Assembly (NCBI GenBank): GCA_010015675.1
Contig: ML977018.1
Location: 396,187-417,174 of the forward strand
Length of the DNA: 20,988 bases
Direction: 5' to 3'
From: Byssothecium circinans
Lineage: Eukaryota > Ascomycota > Dothideomycetes > Pleosporales > Massarinaceae
Shown in pieces: positions 15,157-20,988 of this stretch (position 1 is the first letter of the stretch; each line of letters starts with the position of its first letter). A model generated the notes under the pieces. The model was not told the DNA's origin and ran no database searches. It worked only from the letters and a program-made list of their open reading frames with translations. Made by a program: the position numbers and the translations under genes.

Positions 15157-18079
15157 TTAAACGAAGTCCGAGTGACTCATCGCCAGCGTATCAGCTTCCT
15201 CGTTTTCGGCCCCCACAAAATCTTTCGCCCCACAACGAACCAGCAACTCCTCGATCCTACCACGGTCACGACGTCGACAGGTAAAGAACTGTTCTCTATC
15301 CTCTGCCGCAAGCAAGAGCATAACATGCGCCAAACAGAATACCGAGGTCCTGATGATATTAAGCGGACTGCAAGAACCCTTGCTGCTGTCGATACTCGCC
15401 AGGTCTTTACCATGTGGATTCCCAAGACCATTCACGTCTACACCCGCATTGAGAAGAGCTTCGACTCCAGCGTAGTCCCATCGCGTGACGGCAAGTTGAA
15501 GAGGCGTGATCTTGAACCCTGAGCCAGACACATCGATACCAGCACGGAGTTGCTGGCCCAACCTGCATCCATCAATTTCCTCAAACAAATGTGCCCCGTG
15601 TAAATGCCCGGACATACTAAGCATGAACGCCGTAGACGCAGGTATTCTCGAAGCCATCAATGCGACGGTAAAATCAGTCATCCATGACCCGTAGTATATG
15701 CTCGCTATCGCCGTAGCTTCCATGAAGTTGGTATGAACTCGATCGCCTTCTGGGGTGATGAGCTCAAGTGGGGTGCTTAGAAGCGCCTCCATGTCGAGAC
15801 CAGCCAAGAATTTAACAGCCATTTTGGCTAGATGGTCTTCCATCATGGAGAGCAGGAGATATGATAGCAATGAAATGCGTGTAGTCTGTCGGTTGATGTC
15901 CCAGCACAACAAACGTGGAGGAGCACCATCGTCTTCAACCTCACTGTAGTTCTCAACTGCTTTGACGAGAGGGTGACGTGGGTTACTGAGGTACGAGAGT
16001 TGGAATTGCCAGATGTCGTCGTTCTCAATGTAGAATTGTTCCAAATCGTACGGTGCTATACGAGCAGCCTCGCGACAATAGGTATCGAATTGCCCATAGG
16101 AGTGGGGCTCAGGGGGTTTGGAGAGATCAAGACGTCCACATTGAGTGAGAATCTCAGTCAGGTACTCAGTGATCACGTCTTTTTCAGAAAGCGCGAAGTA
16201 ACAAAGGTTGCTACTGGCCAGACGATCTGAGAAGAGAAATTCTTTCACTGTATAGTGCGCAAGGCCGGTGGTCTTGAAAGCCGTTGTATCGCCGTCCCAA
16301 CGGTATTGGACGGAGCTGGTGTTCGTCAAGCATCCGCAAATGTCTTGAATAGCGGTGGGGCTAAGCAAAGTCATAGAACTATGGGAGAAGACGGCCGTCA
16401 TGAGACATGTAGTGGGGATGCCGACCGGGAAGCGGAGCATTTGATGCACGCAAATCCACGAGAGAGCCTTCCGGGCGTAAGGCCAGTCGTCCTCTGGTAT
16501 CTGCTGGAGTGCTCTGCTATAGGTCTCGTCTAGGCTCTCGGGAAGCTCTTTGAGCGCTTGCCGGATGTCGCATTCGCGTCTCTTACTTTGCAGTATGTAT
16601 ATTTGACAAGCAGCCCAGCGGAACCTGTATTAACTCAGCATTGTTCACGGAAGAGCATAATATGCCATCGCTTTCAACACGGGCGAACTGTGTAAACTGT
16701 TGTCGGGCCTTTCTCACATAGGCTGCCAAAAGAATGTCCAGGTAAATAGGGAACTCACATTCCATTCGCACCCTTCGTCAACGAGTCCACAACTTCTTCA
16801 GCCAGATCCGGAGGCCACCGCTTTGTCTTTGGACGACGCTGGAGTTCGTATTTTACGTATGTACGAATGTCCTCGTTCACAAACGTATTCGACATGGAAA
16901 TCGACGACGACACGGGCTCCAAAACTTCCCTTATATCGAGATAATCACGGCTTGTTATTAAGATGCGTATCTTCGAGAACCTCAGATCCTTCAGCAATCC
17001 ACCTACGCAGTCCAGGAGTTCGTTACGGTTGTTGCACTCGTCAGCTGCATCTACCACCAGGAAAACTTGGTTCATATGTGATAGGAGGATTTCAATGCCC
17101 TTTACAAGATCTGAACACTTCGGGACGCTGTTGTGAGCATGCAACCGTTGTATGCCTGGTGGTATTGCTTTGAGGTAACGAGAGAGTTGACTGAGAATCC
17201 AACCTAGAAAAGCCAATGTTTGGTCATCCGGGTTTCTGTAGGAGAAGTAGAAATATACGGGAAGAGTGCGCTCCGACGAAGTTTCACCGAGATGTTCCAG
17301 GTGATCGTTGATGAAGGACGAAAGGATCGTCTTCCCAGCGCCGGGGATGCCGTGAATCCAGATAGAGCGCCGCGCGCCCGAACACCACTGTTCAAAATCA
17401 GGCTGTCGGAGTATCCAACGGCACGTCTGTTCATCTCGTAACTTGACAGCTTCATTGTGGATATAGGTTGGATTCACACGTTCCAGCCAGTGGCAAACGT
17501 CGCGTAACTTCGAATCAGATATGCCCTCTTGAATCGTTTGGACACTGCGCTTAACTTCCTGCACATCACGACTGTAAAATTATTAGTCAGACTGTAAGAG
17601 TAGGCGTGTGCTTGCATCGATACAGAGACTTACACAACGTCACCGAGAAGAGCAAGCGTCATCGTCGCTTTGTGCTGCATGGTAGCATCAAGCAGCTTTC
17701 GAACTTTGCTCTCCTTGAGTGACCAAGACAACGACTCCTTCAGGATGCGGCGCTTGCTAATCTGGGGTTGGGCGTCTTGTGCGATAGAGAGACCATCAAG
17801 CTCATTTGCGAGTTCTTCGACAGTACCGTGACAATGACTGAGCGCGCCACCCAGCTCACTACGCTTCGTTGGATCGTTGGAGAAGGTGTTCTCATTCCCG
17901 AAAAGGAATTGCAGGCTCTCGAGTGTTGCCTTGAGGGATGAGATTTCAACGAGGATGTGTCGCAATTCCTTCGGTGCATCGCGTGTCGTTTCGATCAGGT
18001 GCTTGCACCTGCTGATGATTTTCGCGCTGGCCTCGATAAGAGTCAGAGCTCCGGCCGCTACACCAAAAGCTTCCGCCAT
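15157..18079 (-). CDS. NACHT STAND receptor (NLR-like) with fungal N-terminal domain and ankyrin-like end
   Basis: Three exons: 18079-17634, 17571-16759 and 16624-15157, giving 908 residues. Introns 17572-17633 (62 bases, GTAAGT to TTTACAG) and 16625-16758 (134 bases, GTGAGT to AATACAG) restore one frame across the joins (GDVV-RDVQEVKRS and GANGM-FRWAACQ). Residues 1-110 resemble the fungal NACHT N-terminal/PigL_N (Helo-like) domain (MAEAFGVAAGALTLIEASAK). The NACHT ATPase has Walker A GIPGAGKT at 223-230, Walker B VFLVVDAADEC at 318-328 and the sensor ILITSRD at 352-358. A winged-helix-like region follows, with LAHYTVKEFLFSDRL at 541-555. Near 780-823 lies one ankyrin-like unit (TPLQLAVTRWDYAGVEALL-NAGVDVNG region). 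Such proteins act in fungal self/non-self recognition and programmed cell death; the trigger here is unknown. The ankyrin part looks short or worn. The TF gene lies 176 bases upstream. Confidence 0.88.
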
Positions 18080-18255
18080 GTCTTGAGACGAACAAAAAAG
18101 AGGACGGACGATGAGAAGGCTGAAGCATCATCAAGATAACAAGACTTCACTGCGCCACTCTCGTATTACATAGATGCATGCAAGTTGAGCCACTTCGCTA
18201 CTCAAGCGAACCAATCATACAAGGCTTCAAGGCGGCATGGAACTGATGACAGTGC

Positions 18256-20551
18256 CTAAAAGCGCATCCCGCCCCCGAAACCCATATCAGTATACGTCTC
18301 ATCACTCCAAAGACCAAGGTCGAAGAATCGGTCCATATCAAAATCCGGCCTTTGCATGAACGCAAAAGGGTCTTCACTCGCACTCATACTGGCCTCGCCC
18401 ATGGCTATATCGGTGTGGTCAACCGGGCAGTGCGCAAAGACAGATTCGCCGTTGGGCATTGTTTGATCCAAGGTGCCCCTCGACGCGTATTCCGCGCTCG
18501 AGTTGTCCATCGTGCTGGGTGTAGGTATGCCACCGGCATTGACTTGCGTAGACCTCGCACTTTTCGGGTTGATCTTGCGTATAAACCATTCCTTCATCTG
18601 TTCCAAGATCATCTTCATGATGTACCAGAAGTCGAAGTTACTGGTGCTAACTCCTTGCATGCGGTAGCAAAGAGAGTCAAGGTATAGGTCCAGTCGGGCA
18701 CGTTCATGTGCCGTTTTGACGTCCCATTGTGCTGCGGAGAGCGTGTCGCTTGGTGTGCATAGGCGAGCCAAAGTGATCAGCACGTATGGTAGCCTCATCC
18801 ACTCTGAGAATGAGATTAAGTGGTACTCCGAGGCTGGGATTCCGAGAAGTAGATCGAGATGGCGTTTACATGCTTCTAGGGCCGCGAGTAGGGCATTTAT
18901 CTGTGTGGGGTCTTGCGGGTTTGGCCGAGTCGATGATGCTGGGCTTCGGAGAGCAAGGGCATGCAGCTGTACGCTTGTGAAAGACGACGAAAGGTCAATT
19001 ACTGTGACCGTGTTAGCCTTACTGACGTGGATGACGAAGAGTTCAATTACCTCGCTGAAGCTCGGCACTACATCCATAATCTTGCGGATCATTGATTTGC
19101 GTTTGCATGAAGCGGAAATTCATCAAGATACGAGGGTCAGCGAGATCGAGCTCGAATGTATCTTCGGTGTAGAAGGAATCATGAATCTGATCATCCAGGC
19201 GTCGCAGGTGAACAAGTCTCGCAAGTATTGCATCCGAGGCGAACTCGCAGCTTTGCCTCAAGCTTCGACCACATTCGGCCATGTATTCAGTATATTTGAG
19301 GAGGTTGGGTTTCTGTAGGCCACAAGCAATCCTATCCAAGTTAGCACCGCAAACTACAGCGTGAGGGATACTTGCATTGATGACATATAATAACATCCGA
19401 GAAATGTACGCTGCCGCTCACACTGCTCGCTACGTGACCAAGATGCCGCTGGTGGATGGCCTGGTACATCCATGAACGATCGCTTGGACCTTTGATGGAG
19501 ACCCATGTCGAGCGCTATACCGATAGCCACTTGTTGCAGCGAGTAGATTTGCTGGGTCTTGTGGCTGAAGAGAAAATGGTACCGTGAAAGATATACAAGG
19601 ATACTTTGTAGCAGCGAGAGCGTCCTTCGAGGAGTCACAATGGTGCGGTCCGCCAAATTCGTTCGGTAGACTCTATCCAGCTTCTTCTGACGGAGGCGGT
19701 TCTTCCAAGAAGCTGCTGTGATTATGGCCAGAAAGAGCATGGGCTTGGTTGAATGAAGGTCGGAAGCGGAAACAGCGGGGGAGAGAGTAACAAACGGGAA
19801 CGATGAGCACATGGAACGATACTCCTTTAAAAGCTCGTCAGCTTCACCGTTGGCTAACAGGCACTTCACAGTATCATTTTCAATGCCAGGTTCAGTCTTG
19901 TGAGATCCTTGGAAGACGCCGTTGGGAGCTTTACTGAGATCGTCCCCATCGCCGAAACTGTGGATCTCGCGGATCTTTTCGATGAATTGACGTGTCGGTT
20001 CAGCATCCTTCTGTGCAGCCTCAGCATCTTGATCTAGTTCAACATCTTGCGGCTCGAGTGACTCTGGCAACGGTAGCCAGCTTCTGGGGAATGCCCTGCT
20101 TTTATCGGATGGGGCTTGAAACGAATGCGAAGGGTTACTGTCTGCGGCGAGACGAGCCTCTGTCGGTGCAGAGTTATGACGAGTGGCTTCGGCATAGACA
20201 ATACTGGCGACAAGCCCATCTATCTTCTGTTCAACTTGCACTATCCGTCTAGAGCAGGTTAGATCTGCTGTAATCGCAGCTTGGCATGAACTTACGATGG
20301 CCCCCGAGCGCGTCTCGGTTTTCGTGGAGTCTCAGCCCAAATGCAGTCACGGTTAGCTGTGAAGCATCTGCCTTCAGTCAGTATCATATATAAAGGTAGC
20401 CAATCGACGGTGCGAGGATCGCATACCTCTTACATGTCCCGGTTTGCTCGCTTGGCAAACAACGCGTCTTCAGGCTTCGACATCTCTGGCAGGCCTGCAA
20501 GACACGCGGTGGGATAGCCTTATCGGCAGCGGGTGGCTCAATACCTTCCAT
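18256..20551 (-). CDS. Zn(II)2Cys6 fungal transcription factor
   Basis: Five exons: 20551-20427, 20367-20296, 20248-19372, 19312-19051 and 19001-18256, giving 693 residues. The four introns (59, 47, 59 and 49 bases) have GT-AG ends, and two show a GCTAAC branch site. The exon lengths sum to 694 codons with the stop. Exons 1 and 2 join to make the zinc cluster at residues 21-50, CQRCRSLKTRC, eight residues, CKRCFTANRDC, the exact C-x2-C-x6-C-x8-C-x2-C-x6-C spacing that binds two zinc ions and contacts CGG-type DNA sites. A basic stretch (RKPRRARGPSRR) and a possible short coiled coil (VQVEQKIDGLVASI area) follow. The middle part, from about residue 190 (PFVTLSP, MLFLAIITAASW, SLLQSILVYLSRYHF, RTFLGCYYMSS), matches the fungal-specific transcription factor regulatory domain. 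The protein should act in the nucleus; targets are unknown. It is transcribed toward the NLR gene. Confidence 0.9.
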
Positions 20552-20988
20552 TCCGTGACTTTCTAGTTTTATCGAGTGAGAGGGGGCGTTTGTGGAGAAG
20601 GGAGGAAGGAAACTCGGGCTCGGGACGGAGTTGTACTGTCATCCGATCCGTCGCACTACCGTGCCCGTGCGCGTAACGCCCGGATTCGCGTAACGAGCCA
20701 CCCTCAGAAAAAGCAGCTCACGCAAAATAAAGCTATAGAGCCACCCACAATCAATATTATTACAGGATTTTCTAGAGCAGCACTATATCAATCCTTGCGA
20801 TTAATTTGCACTATTTAAATCTATCTAGAAGCTTAACGTTGCGGCCGCCGCGTGTAGATTTGGTTGGGGCAGCAGATTCGCCCTCTAAGGCCTCCCCAAC
20901 ATCTAGGGCGTCAACACCACGTTTCTAACGCTTTCTGCTCTGTAGAGATGGCTGAGCGGCCTTTCTCTTACCCTTCTGGGATAGTTGG
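20552..20988. other. Upstream region of the transcription factor and window edge
   Basis: This holds the promoter side of the Zn2Cys6 gene. No clear TATA element lies at a usual distance. It includes a GC-rich GCGGCCGCCGCG block near 20841-20852 and the inverted repeat listed at 20863-20900. An ATG at 20948 on plus is open to the window edge, but only 13 codons are visible. No supported gene. Confidence 0.35.
20863..20900. repeat. Short inverted repeat GTTGGGG / CCCCAAC
   Basis: GTTGGGG at 20863-20869 pairs with CCCCAAC at 20894-20900 across a 24-base loop. A second pair, CGCCCT and AGGGCG, overlaps it slightly downstream. It may be the end of a small inverted-repeat element that continues outside the window, or chance. 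Confidence 0.35.

Noticed and set aside
18352..19318. Long plus-strand frames opposite the transcription factor (for example 18716-19318)
   Set aside because: They are antisense to exons that carry a recognisable regulatory domain with consistent splice phases, and their translations show no domain.
20940..20988. tRNA-like start (TGGCTGAGCGG resembles an A box of a Leu or Ser tRNA)
   Set aside because: The window ends before any B box or 3' acceptor could be seen, and the bases after the A-box-like motif do not form a D arm I could pair. An alternative reading as the first codons of a plus-strand gene from the ATG at 20948 is equally unsupported.

Overview
The window looks like nuclear DNA from a filamentous ascomycete (Pezizomycotina). 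The reasons are short GT-AG introns of 47 to 134 bases, a Zn(II)2Cys6 regulator, a NACHT-type STAND receptor with a fungal N-terminal domain, and a family of F-box proteins with weak leucine-rich C-terminal parts. No rRNA, CRISPR array or intact transposase gene was seen. The species cannot be named from the sequence.

Layout. Bases 1-760 hold a degenerate CAAT-rich repeat and a cysteine-rich open frame of doubtful status. Bases 802-2120 (minus) are a broken F-box gene. Bases 3193-4719 (plus) hold an intact 508-residue protein that I read as a divergent nucleoside-hydrolase-like protein, and 5189-6045 (plus) is a decayed partial copy of it. Bases 5979-6895 are repeat-rich, with a long imperfect inverted repeat and a tandem duplication. 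From 7270 to 13971 lie a coding relic and three F-box paralogs, all on minus. One paralog is intact (10432-11973), one appears truncated by a late stop (7970-9556), and one is full length but has two in-frame TAG codons (12466-13971). Then follow, all on minus, a GNAT acetyltransferase (14305-14970), a three-exon NACHT/STAND receptor of 908 residues (15157-18079) and a five-exon Zn2Cys6 transcription factor of 693 residues (18256-20551).

Interpretation. This looks like a birth-and-death region with duplicated and decaying F-box and hydrolase-like genes next to an NLR-type receptor and a regulator. The premature stops can be explained by C-to-T changes (CAA/CAG to TAA/TAG, CGA to TGA), and one repeat pair differs only by transitions. 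Both would fit repeat-induced point mutation, but this is inference. Joint action of the F-box proteins, NLR and regulator is not shown by the sequence; only their proximity is. The most unusual items are the hydrolase-like family with altered catalytic motifs and a large insert, the open frames that continue past stop codons in two F-box paralogs, and the nested repeat structure fused to the end of the hydrolase pseudogene.
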